DNA of 6,668 nucleotides from Planctomycetota bacterium (GCA_026692885.1 JAPLNJ010000393.1:1-6668), one strand, 5' to 3'; shown: positions 1-6,537, counted from the first letter of the stretch. Notes: generated by a model not told the origin, from the letters alone. Made by a program: numbers and translations.

Positions 1-126
1 GATGTACCGTGATCAAGTAGGGTACATCAAGCGCAGCGCCGTTGTACCGTGATCAAGTAGGGTACATCAAGCGCAGCGCCGATGTACCGTGATCAAGTAG
101 GGTACATCAAGCGCAGCGCCGATGTA
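1..126. repeat. 40-bp tandem repeat array with alternating complementary arms
   Basis: Three complete 40-bp copies start at 1, 41 and 81, and a fourth breaks off after GATGTA at 126. The copies are identical except for one base at 42 (T for A). Each unit is the arm GATGTACC, a 12-nt spacer (GTGATCAAGTAG), the complementary arm GGTACATC, and a second 12-nt spacer (AAGCGCAGCGCC). An arm therefore occurs every 20 bp in alternating orientation, and each can pair with the neighbour on either side. The spacers are identical from copy to copy, so this is not a CRISPR array. Forty is not a multiple of three and no reading frame stays open, so it is non-coding. Near-identity of copies implies recent amplification or homogenisation. 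The left end is cut by the window. It lies about 100 bp beyond the stop codon of the large minus-strand gene. Confidence 0.95.
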
Positions 127-133
127 GGAATGG

Positions 134-156
134 CCACGAAATAACTTCCCGATTTG
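134..156. repeat. 23-bp dispersed direct repeat, copy A
   Basis: CCACGAAATAACTTCCC at 134-150 is repeated exactly and in the same orientation at 6278-6294. Extending the match to 23 bp gives 21 identities (mismatches at 151 and 152). The copies lie on opposite sides of the large gene, about 6.1 kb apart. Each is close to a copy of the GTACATC palindrome. The function is unknown; it looks like part of a dispersed intergenic repeat. Confidence 0.75.
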
Positions 157-164
157 CAGCTCGG

Positions 165-205
165 CCCCTCACCCGAACCCTCTCCCCGGAGTACCTGGGC
201 GAGGG
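165..205. repeat. CCCTCACCC-type palindromic repeat just past the gene's stop codon
   Basis: The segment starts CCCCTCACCC and ends GGGCGAGGG. CCCTCTCCCC (178-187) and TGGGCGAGGG (196-205) form an imperfect stem, 8 of 10 positions complementary, around an 8-nt loop. It lies 20 bp beyond the stop codon of the minus-strand gene, so the transcript would end in or run through this hairpin. No run of U follows on the minus strand, so it does not fit an intrinsic terminator, although it could protect an RNA 3' end. From memory, similar CCCTCACCC...CTCTCCCC...GGGGCGAGGG elements are dispersed in many bacterial genomes; this was not checked here. Confidence 0.6.
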
Positions 206-224
206 AGCTATTGTGCCGCGGCGT

Positions 225-3200
225 CTACGGATCCGGCTCGGGGATCCGTTGCAGCAGTTGTCGGACGCGTTGGAGCTGATGGGGATCTTCGCGGTGGTCC
301 GGGGGGGGTTGTTCGAGGCTGCGACGCGCGAACGCCAACAACTGGCCGTCCGGGACTCGCTCGAATTGCAGAAGGACCTGGTTTCGCAGCCAGGGCTCGG
401 GCGCGCCGAGCCAGGCGAGCAGCGGCTTGCGGACGTCGGTCTCGCCGAGGATCAGCAGGCTCCCTGCGGCGCTGATTCGCACCTGCTCGACCGAGTCGGC
501 CAGCAAATTGCGCAGCACGGGCAGGTTGCGGGGCCTGTCGGCTGGCGAGCCCTCGGCCAACCGCGCGGCCGCTTCCGTCCGGGCCTCGGCGTCGCTCTCC
601 GCCGCCAGTGCGCGATAAAATTCCTGCGACGATTCCGGGCCGATCTTGGCCACGGCCTCCAGGATCGTGCGCGTCTCCAGCAGCGGCTCGTTCCGCCGCG
701 GGTCCCGCGGCTGGCGGCGGCTGGTCCGCTGCATCTCGTCCCATTCCGCGCTGATCGCCCGCTGGTCCTGCAGGGCCTCGAAGTGGGACTCGGCCTGGTC
801 CGCGGCCTGAGCCATGCGGAAACCCGCGCCCCGCTGGCGTTTCTCATCGTTCCGGGCGTCGGCATACAGCGTCGCCAGTTGCGGAAGCGATTCGCGCGCC
901 TTCAATTCGCCCAGCGCCCACACGATCGACGCCCGAGACAAACCGCTCTCCAAGTCCAACGCCTGGATCAGCGGCGGGATGGAGGACCGGTCGCCGATCG
1001 CGCCGCAGCCGCGGGCCGCGTTCGAACGGACAATGCGGTTCTGGCTTGGCAGCGCCTCGTGGAGGACGGGCAACAGCTCCGCCCCGGAGAAGTGGAACAC
1101 GGTTTGGGCGAACTCGCGCCGGGAATTGCTGTACGGTTCTTCGTCGTAGGCTCGCAACAAGAGTTGCGCCGCCTCGGGCTGGCGCCGCAACGACGCTCCC
1201 AACGCCGGGAAGACCTTCGTCCGGTTCTCGTGGTTGCCCAGGGCGGGCGGATGCTCCAGGAACAGCCGGAAAATGTCGCGGTCGGCCAGCGGGGCGAGGG
1301 CTTCATAAGCGTCCTGCTTGCTGGCCTGGACGCCGATCGACGAATCAGCGTCGAACGGGAAGTTACCGTATTCGTTGTCGAAGATCTCCTCCACTTGGGT
1401 CAACGGCGGGAGCTGCCCGAGCCGGGCTAGACTTAGAGCCGCGGCCGCGCGGAGGGCACCGTCGCGATCGCTGAGGGCTTCCCTGAGCAGCGGGATCACG
1501 GCTTGGTCTTTGATGTGCGAAACCACCACCATTGCGGTCGAACGGGGGCGCCGGTGCGGGTCGCGCAGGCCCGCGGCCAACGCCGGCAGGTATCCTTGTG
1601 GTTCCTGTTCCAGGGCATGCCAGGCCACCGCCAGCGCTCGGGCGCGGTAGAACGGATTGGCGGACTTCAGGGCCTCCTGCAAATCGCTGGGGGTGCGGAT
1701 CTGCAACTGGGCCGCCTTGGCCTGTTCCTTGAGCCGGACTTCGGGATCGACGATGACGGTGGCGGTCAGCTCGCTGACCTTTGTTTCCGGAGCCTCGGCT
1801 GCCAGGATGACCAGGCCCCGCGTGCCGCCCAGGTACGTCTTGCCGTCGATCCGGCGTTCGGTTAACACTTCGCCACCCAGGTACGGCAGCGGCCGCGGTT
1901 CTACTCGGCTCGCCTTCCGGCGTTGCTCCATGCCGCTGTCGTCAAAGAAGCTCGGCTCGCCGCCCCGCTGCACCTCGCCGGATCGCGGATCGAACATCCC
2001 TGGCGGGAACTGGCGGTAGCGGTAGTCGCCGCCACGACCGTACTCGACGCCGTAGGTCAGCCGCAAGCGATCGTCCGTCGCCGTGACGGCGGCCAGCTTG
2101 TTGGTCGCCAAGCCGTCGGAGCTGAACCGCGCCATCAGCACCAGGGTTTGTGGATCGAACACGAGCAGGCCCCCGCCGTGGTCGGCCCAGCCGGCGCTGA
2201 AGTAGAACCGGCCGTGGGCCGCCGCGCCGGAAGTCACGCGATTGGCCGCCAGCCCGTCGTCGCGGGTCAGCCGAGCGACGACCCGATCGTCGCGGTCCAA
2301 GACGGCCAGCCCGTAGTCGGTGCACAGCCACTTGCGATGGTCCACCGGGTCGTCGACAATCGCAAACACGACGTCGCCGCCGAGGCGATCGGCAGCCGGC
2401 ACGAATGAGACTCGCGACGCAGCGCCCGATTTTTGGAAGAAGTGCAAGCCGCCGGACGTGGTGTGTTTTTCGTGCGGCATCGTGGCTGCCGGATCAGCCT
2501 CGGCCGAGTAGCCCCGACCCGCGACCCGCAGCCCCGCGGGCGACGCCAAGACCGTGAACCCCTGGTCGTAGTCGCTCCGCACGATGGTATCCGGCGCGGA
2601 AGAGCCGGCCTGCAACTCGCCCCAATCCGTGCGGCTCCAGCGCAACGGCCCGCTCCGATAACCCTCGGGCAGGATGCTGTCCAGGGGATCCGTGAGCCAT
2701 TGCCAGGACTTCGGCAACGGCCGAATCCGCCGCTGGGCTTCGTCCACCACGTAGCCGGCCCCGCTGGCCCCGAGCACAATCTGCCCGTGGTACCTGCCCA
2801 AGAAGCTGAAGGGTTCGTTCACCAGGACGTCCCGATCCTGGGGACCGGCTTCGATCAGCAGCGGCGTGACTTGGAGTGTCCGGCGGTCGAGCAGGCAGGG
2901 CCGGTTGCGGAGTTTGTCATCCAGCCAGGCATTGACGTAAACCTGGCCGCCGATCAGTCCGATCAGCCCCACGTTTCGCTTGCCGTGCCCGACTCGCTCC
3001 CAGCGGTCTGTGGCGCGATCGTAGCGGAGGGTCAGGTCCCGCTGGCCCGCCCAGACATATTCGCCGTCGGGCACAAGCTGGTTGGCGCCGATCCAGTTCT
3101 CGCTCTGGAGTTCCTGATACGAGAACGCGCGCAGGGTCAGGGTGCGGGTGTTCAGCCGCTGGATGTTGCGCTGCAGCCCGATCCACAAGTCCTCGCCGTC

Positions 3201-5822
3201 GAGCACCAGCGTGGAGACCTGGTTGTCGAACCCATACGACGCCGACCGTGGAAAGCTGCGATCGTAGCGATTCTGCGGCGGCACGTCACCATGCAGCCAG
3301 AGATGCGACACGGCCCAGCCGTCACGTTGAATTCTGAACAGGCCTCGGGGTGTGCCCGCCCAGATCGTGCCCGCGGCCGACCTCGTCCGAACGCGGTCCG
3401 CGGCCGACGACGAGGCCCCGGCGTTGTCAGCCGGAAGCTGGCCAGCCAGGGGGTCGGCGGCGAGTGCCTCGACGGGTTCTCCCAGGGCGATCCGCGTGAC
3501 GGGTTTGCCGTCGGGCAGGTAGACTTCCAGGCCCCACGGGAATCCTGCGTAGATGTACCGTTCGTCGCGCGCCAGCGACAGCACGTTCTCGCTCGAGACG
3601 ATCAGCCGCACCCCGGCCGGCAGATGCTGCCAGCCGATGTCCGGCAGTTCGCCGTCACCAGCCAGCCGGTGTGACCGGCGGCGAGCCAATTGACGTTGGG
3701 CCGCGCATTCCGGCCGCGCATTCCACAGCTTTGCGAGTTTCTCCAGCGTCGCGTCATCTGCATGCTGGACGATCAGGGCCAGGCAGGCGTTGACGTCCTC
3801 CGGCAAGTCGTTATCGTCGCGGTACTGGTGTTGCGACCAGTCGTCCTTCCACCACTCGCCGAACGGCTTTTCGCCCGCTGCGATTCGCAGCCCCAGCGCC
3901 AGCAGCTGCGGCTGGTCCTGGGCCTGCTCGTAGAGCCGCAGGAGCCGATAGGCCAGCTCGAAGTAGTTGCGGAATCGTGTCCGATTGTAGACCCCTTTGC
4001 CGCGGGCGAAGGCGAAAGTGGCGTCCGTCTCCAGCAGCGACTCGAACGCGGCGATCACCTCCGGCCCGGCGAACCGCTCGCTGAGGTCCAGGAGTTCCAG
4101 CCGCAGGCGGGCGTTCTTGGGATCAGCCTCGACCGCCGCGGTCAACAGCAGACGGGCCTGTTCCTTGCCGACTTTGCGGAAGCGGTCCAGCCAGGGTTCG
4201 AACTCGAAGTTGTCCACCTGCCGTTCCGCCTGCTTCCAGCTCTCCGCCAAGGCTTGCGCACAGGCCGCGTAATCCTCCAGGAGCCAGAGCAGATTTGCGC
4301 GGGCGCCGGACGTCTTCGCGGCGGGCAATCGCCGTCGGACCCACTCCAGGAAGGCGGCCTCGCGTCCGAGGGCCTCGGACCGTCTGCGAGTCTGTTCCAA
4401 CGCGTCGAGATTGGCCAACAGCTCGGGGTGGCTTTCGAAGCTCTGCAGGCTCAGCTCCAAGGCCTTGTTCGGCTGGCCGAGTGCGCCGTACAGACGTTCG
4501 AGCCGGGCGACGAGGCCGGCCCGAAATTGCAGTTGGCCCGCCGACGAATCAGCCGCCACGTGGAGCGGCATCGCCTGCCGCATCATGCTCGCCTCCACCG
4601 CCGCCTCGTCCGGGTCGGGCAACTGCAAGGGCAGGCAGGGCAATTCGAGCGCCTGCTCCAAGGCGGCGACCGCCTCGCCGGGCCGGCCGACTTCTTCGTA
4701 CACCAGGCCACGGCGATAGGCCACGGTCAGGGCGTTGAACTCCGCGAACTTCAGGTAATCCAGTTCCAGCGTCAACGCCTCGTCCACCTGGGCCTGATGA
4801 AAACGGACTCGCGCCAACACTCGCCGCAATCGATTCTCGCCGCCATCGATCCTCTTCTGAAGAGCCTCGACCAACGGCTGCTCGTGGCCGGCGTCTTTGA
4901 ACAGCCCGTAGGCGAGCCGGACGAACTCCTTGCGTGACGCGCCGGCCCCACCCCACGGGAAGTGCGGCACAGGCGCTGCCTGCAACGGGTACTTGGCGGC
5001 CAGGTCCTGCGGCGACAACGGCAGATAGGCGAGCGCGTTGGGGTTGCGGTCCATGTCGATCCGCAGCAAGGGTTCCTGGAGCAACGGCAGGGCTCGCTCG
5101 CCCTTACCGATCCGCTTGAGGAAGAACGTGTAGTCGAGGGCGAATTGCAGCCCCCGGCTGTCGAAGCCTGCGGGCCGGACCAGTCGCTCTTCGGTCACGA
5201 CCGCTGCGCCGTCCATGCGCACCGGGATCCGGACGCGGTAGGGTTCGCGTCGGCGGCGGTGGATTTCCCAGACGCGAGCGAATTCGCGCGCGGCATCCTC
5301 CGGAGCGTCCAGCGTGATGAAGCGGCGGATCAGCCAGTTGTCGCGATGGCTGCCCGGTCCGGCGGCAAACGGTTCGATTGGCCGGTTGTCGAACGGGAAA
5401 CTTTCCCGCGTGGCCGGAGGCTCGGCCAGATAAGCATCCCGCGGCACGTGGCCGGTCGCCCAAGTCTGTTCTTCCGCGGTCGCCGTCAGCTTCGCCACCG
5501 TACGGTAGCAGGCCAGCGCAGCCGCCTTGTCGCCCAAGGCCCACTGCAAGTCTCCCTCGACCGCTTTCACCAGCGGGGCCGGAGCCGCCTGCGCCTGGTT
5601 CCGCAGCAGCGCCAGGTACTCCTGCGGCTGGGAACCGGCGATCCGCACCGCCAGGTGTTGCGCACCGGGAATCGCGACATAGCCGAGAAATGCTTCCTGG
5701 AGTTTGTCGCCCTGCTCCAGTTCTCGCGCGGCCTGGAACGGATCCGGCTGATCACCTGCCAGGCCGGCAGCACTCGCGGAAACAAGGATGGCGGCAACCG
5801 ATACCACAGCGATGTGCGACAT
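225..5822 (-). CDS. Large exported TPR / beta-propeller / HEAT-repeat protein
   Basis: Codes for 1865 residues; stop TAG at 225-227. The ATG at 5820-5822 was chosen because AAAGGA lies 6 nt upstream and a signal peptide follows (hydrophobic residues 4-22, likely cleavage after GLA at 22, though the N-terminus lacks Lys or Arg). The upstream 69 open codons do not look coding. Residues 24-725 are mostly helical with TPR-like units near 366-400, 436-470 and 552-600. Residues about 726-1345 are beta-rich with propeller motifs: YIYAG (756), TIWAGT (819), DLWIG (878), YVWAG (922), KWLCTDYGL (1164) and YLGGTRGL (1330). DGLAANRV (1189) and DGLATNKL (1236), 47 residues apart, resemble the two-component-regulator propeller (Reg_prop). 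Residues 1377-1865 are HEAT-like helical repeats, clearest near 1377-1473, 1582-1652 and 1765-1825. No kinase, enzyme active site, lipobox or membrane anchor is seen. An extracytoplasmic scaffold or binding role is inferred; the partner is unknown. Confidence 0.93.
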   Translation of the reverse strand: MSHIAVVSVAAILVSASAAGLAGDQPDPFQAARELEQGDKLQEAFLGYVAIPGAQHLAVRIAGSQPQEYLALLRNQAQAAPAPLVKAVEGDLQWALGDKAAALACYRTVAKLTATAEEQTWATGHVPRDAYLAEPPATRESFPFDNRPIEPFAAGPGSHRDNWLIRRFITLDAPEDAAREFARVWEIHRRRREPYRVRIPVRMDGAAVVTEERLVRPAGFDSRGLQFALDYTFFLKRIGKGERALPLLQEPLLRIDMDRNPNALAYLPLSPQDLAAKYPLQAAPVPHFPWGGAGASRKEFVRLAYGLFKDAGHEQPLVEALQKRIDGGENRLRRVLARVRFHQAQVDEALTLELDYLKFAEFNALTVAYRRGLVYEEVGRPGEAVAALEQALELPCLPLQLPDPDEAAVEASMMRQAMPLHVAADSSAGQLQFRAGLVARLERLYGALGQPNKALELSLQSFESHPELLANLDALEQTRRRSEALGREAAFLEWVRRRLPAAKTSGARANLLWLLEDYAACAQALAESWKQAERQVDNFEFEPWLDRFRKVGKEQARLLLTAAVEADPKNARLRLELLDLSERFAGPEVIAAFESLLETDATFAFARGKGVYNRTRFRNYFELAYRLLRLYEQAQDQPQLLALGLRIAAGEKPFGEWWKDDWSQHQYRDDNDLPEDVNACLALIVQHADDATLEKLAKLWNARPECAAQRQLARRRSHRLAGDGELPDIGWQHLPAGVRLIVSSENVLSLARDERYIYAGFPWGLEVYLPDGKPVTRIALGEPVEALAADPLAGQLPADNAGASSSAADRVRTRSAAGTIWAGTPRGLFRIQRDGWAVSHLWLHGDVPPQNRYDRSFPRSASYGFDNQVSTLVLDGEDLWIGLQRNIQRLNTRTLTLRAFSYQELQSENWIGANQLVPDGEYVWAGQRDLTLRYDRATDRWERVGHGKRNVGLIGLIGGQVYVNAWLDDKLRNRPCLLDRRTLQVTPLLIEAGPQDRDVLVNEPFSFLGRYHGQIVLGASGAGYVVDEAQRRIRPLPKSWQWLTDPLDSILPEGYRSGPLRWSRTDWGELQAGSSAPDTIVRSDYDQGFTVLASPAGLRVAGRGYSAEADPAATMPHEKHTTSGGLHFFQKSGAASRVSFVPAADRLGGDVVFAIVDDPVDHRKWLCTDYGLAVLDRDDRVVARLTRDDGLAANRVTSGAAAHGRFYFSAGWADHGGGLLVFDPQTLVLMARFSSDGLATNKLAAVTATDDRLRLTYGVEYGRGGDYRYRQFPPGMFDPRSGEVQRGGEPSFFDDSGMEQRRKASRVEPRPLPYLGGEVLTERRIDGKTYLGGTRGLVILAAEAPETKVSELTATVIVDPEVRLKEQAKAAQLQIRTPSDLQEALKSANPFYRARALAVAWHALEQEPQGYLPALAAGLRDPHRRPRSTAMVVVSHIKDQAVIPLLREALSDRDGALRAAAALSLARLGQLPPLTQVEEIFDNEYGNFPFDADSSIGVQASKQDAYEALAPLADRDIFRLFLEHPPALGNHENRTKVFPALGASLRRQPEAAQLLLRAYDEEPYSNSRREFAQTVFHFSGAELLPVLHEALPSQNRIVRSNAARGCGAIGDRSSIPPLIQALDLESGLSRASIVWALGELKARESLPQLATLYADARNDEKRQRGAGFRMAQAADQAESHFEALQDQRAISAEWDEMQRTSRRQPRDPRRNEPLLETRTILEAVAKIGPESSQEFYRALAAESDAEARTEAAARLAEGSPADRPRNLPVLRNLLADSVEQVRISAAGSLLILGETDVRKPLLAWLGAPEPWLRNQVLLQFERVPDGQLLAFARRSLEQPPPDHREDPHQLQRVRQLLQRIPEPDP

Positions 5823-5828
5823 ACGGGG

Positions 5829-5834
5829 TCCTTT
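5829..5834 (-). promoter_or_regulatory. Ribosome binding site that fixes the start of the large gene
   Basis: On the minus strand AAAGGA lies exactly 6 nt before the ATG at 5822. This supports that ATG over the upstream in-frame ATG at 6029. The AAGGA part (5829-5833) is complementary to UCCUU just upstream (5839-5843), so the site may be partly hidden in a hairpin (see findings). Confidence 0.75.
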
Positions 5835-5861
5835 CGCGAAGGAGTCTCCTGATCGCCGTTC

Positions 5862-5870
5862 TTTATACCA
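5862..5870 (-). promoter_or_regulatory. Possible extended -10 promoter of the large gene
   Basis: The minus strand reads TGG followed by TATAAA (5862-5867), an extended -10 arrangement of the TGnTATAAT kind. Transcription would begin near 5855 and leave a leader of about 33 nt before the ATG. No good TTGACA-like -35 lies 17 bp upstream, where the sequence is GC-rich. An activator or the extended -10 would have to compensate. This is based on a consensus for the housekeeping sigma factor, which may not hold in this organism. Confidence 0.35.
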
Positions 5871-5900
5871 CGTCGGCCCTCCGATCCCGCGCCCCAGTAC

Positions 5901-5927
5901 GGTAACGGCTTGGTAACAAACGGCAAC
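5901..5927 (-). promoter_or_regulatory. Three GTTACC-like direct repeats, possible activator site
   Basis: Read on the minus strand, GTTGCC (5922-5927), GTTACC (5912-5917) and GTTACC (5901-5906) follow each other with periods of 10 and 11 bp, so all face one side of the helix. They end about 34 bp upstream of the candidate -10, just upstream of where a -35 would lie. Direct hexamers about 11 bp apart are typical of OmpR/PhoB-family response-regulator sites. The family assignment is an inference, and no regulator gene is in the window. Confidence 0.3.
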
Positions 5928-5981
5928 AGGGCCATACGCCGAGCCCAGCACCGGGGGCTGACGCCGCGGATGCTCGGGCAA

Positions 5982-6045
5982 GGGAAGGCAGGGCAAAGGA
6001 ATGTCCAAAGAACCGATCGAACCTGCCACCCAGCCCTTCCTTCCC
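5982..6045. other. Long stem-loop in the upstream intergenic region
   Basis: GGGAAGGCAGGGC (5982-5994) and GCCCTTCCTTCCC (6033-6045) are complementary at 12 of 13 positions around a 38-nt loop. It lies about 160 bp upstream of the large gene's start codon and outside any convincing gene. No T-run follows on either strand, so it is not a normal intrinsic terminator. It may be another repeat fragment or an RNA structure in a longer transcript. Confidence 0.45.
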
Positions 6046-6067
6046 GGTTGATGGATGCTCCCGATGC

Positions 6068-6256
6068 GGAACGGTCCCCAGGTACATCGGTGCGGCGTTT
6101 GATGTACGCGATCCGCACTGTCATGGCGTGAATGCGCGCTCGTTCAGCGGGCCCGGCTTGCTCGATGAGGTACTCCGTCATCCGGTCGATGTCTGCTTGT
6201 GCAAGCTCGTCCGCCGGGTCGGGTTCCCGTTGTTGGGGCGCGCTCTCGGTCACCAC
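6068..6256 (-). pseudogene. Probable remnant of a small coding gene, family not recognised
   Basis: About 63 codons here look coding although nothing around them does. The frame uses mostly G or C in third positions and encodes a charged, helix-like peptide, including DIDRMTEYLIEQAGPAERAR and then MTVRIAYIKRR. The best start is one of two adjacent GTG codons (6256 or 6253) with only a weak CCGAGG upstream; an ATG at 6181 is an alternative. No stop follows. The frame stays open into the large gene, but beyond about 6068 the translation loses its coding character, so the original 3' end seems lost. A diverged copy of the palindrome (6081-6108) lies in frame inside it, encoding YIKRRTDVP. I do not recognise the family. 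It could also be an intact small gene whose end I misjudge, or a chance open frame. Confidence 0.35.
6081..6108 (-). repeat. Diverged, inverted copy of the left-hand palindrome
   Basis: On the plus strand GGTACATC, a 12-nt spacer and GATGTACG form a hairpin with 7 of 8 arm positions paired. Read on the minus strand, 24 of 28 positions match the GGTACATC-spacer-GATGTACC segment of the tandem array at 1-126. Three of the four differences are in the spacer. Only one copy is present, and it is in the opposite orientation to the array. It lies in the probable coding remnant. Confidence 0.7.
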
Positions 6257-6277
6257 CTCGGTAAACCGTAGCAACGC

Positions 6278-6300
6278 CCACGAAATAACTTCCCCGTTTG
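6278..6300. repeat. 23-bp dispersed direct repeat, copy B
   Basis: This is the second copy of the repeat at 134-156, in the same orientation. The first 17 bases are exact and 21 of 23 match overall. It lies just upstream, in minus-strand sense, of the small coding remnant. Apart from this copy, the stretch 6109-6376 shows only the remnant and GC-rich sequence, with no RNA gene or promoter that I can support. Confidence 0.75.
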
Positions 6301-6378
6301 TTCTGGGGGTGGCGCGAATACCGGCCGCAACTGGTGAATGCCCCCGGCTTGCCCCTCGGCGTTCTACACAACGCTTCC

Positions 6379-6493
6379 GCCCCAAAGGGGCATTAACAAA
6401 TCAGCCCAGGGCAGAGCGTAGCGGCGACAGCCGCGGAGCGTCGCCCTGGGTACTGGATCGATTCCACACGGTAGCCCTGTAAGGGCGAAACAA
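6379..6493 (+). repeat. Left arm of the inverted-repeat element
   Basis: Hairpins: GCCCC-AAA-GGGGC at 6379-6391; CCCAGGGC (6405-6412) with GCCCTGGG (6443-6450), enclosing an inner GCGGC-GACA-GCCGC hairpin (6421-6434); and GCCCT-GTA-AGGGC at 6474-6486, followed by GAAACAA. All listed stems are perfectly complementary. Confidence 0.85.
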
Positions 6494-6537
6494 ATCGGTT
6501 CATCCCGCACGCAGCGTTCGTCCGATGGGGCCAAGGC

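Noticed and set aside
1..126. CRISPR array
   Set aside because: The would-be spacers are only 12 nt and identical in every copy, and no cas gene is near.
165..205. Rho-independent terminator of the large gene
   Set aside because: The stem is imperfect and no U-run follows on the minus strand.
3551..3559. AGATGTACCG inside the large gene, resembling the array arm
   Set aside because: Only about 9 bases match, no complementary arm lies at 12 nt, and the codons encode the YIY of a propeller strand. Chance is sufficient.
213..4937. Three plus-strand open frames of 405, 413 and 415 codons (213-1430, 2433-3674, 3690-4937)
   Set aside because: They are antisense to the large gene, rich in Arg, Gly, Pro and Gln, and show no recognisable domain. 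High GC with strong third-position bias on the minus strand keeps the antisense frame open.
5823..6029. Extension of the large gene to the ATG at 6029
   Set aside because: The extra 69 residues lack coding character and would bury the signal peptide. The ATG at 5822 has a well-placed AAAGGA.
6336..6360. GC-rich stretch GAATGCCCCCGGCTTGCCCC, possibly another dispersed repeat
   Set aside because: It looks vaguely familiar, but there is no second copy in the window and no clear palindrome to support a call.
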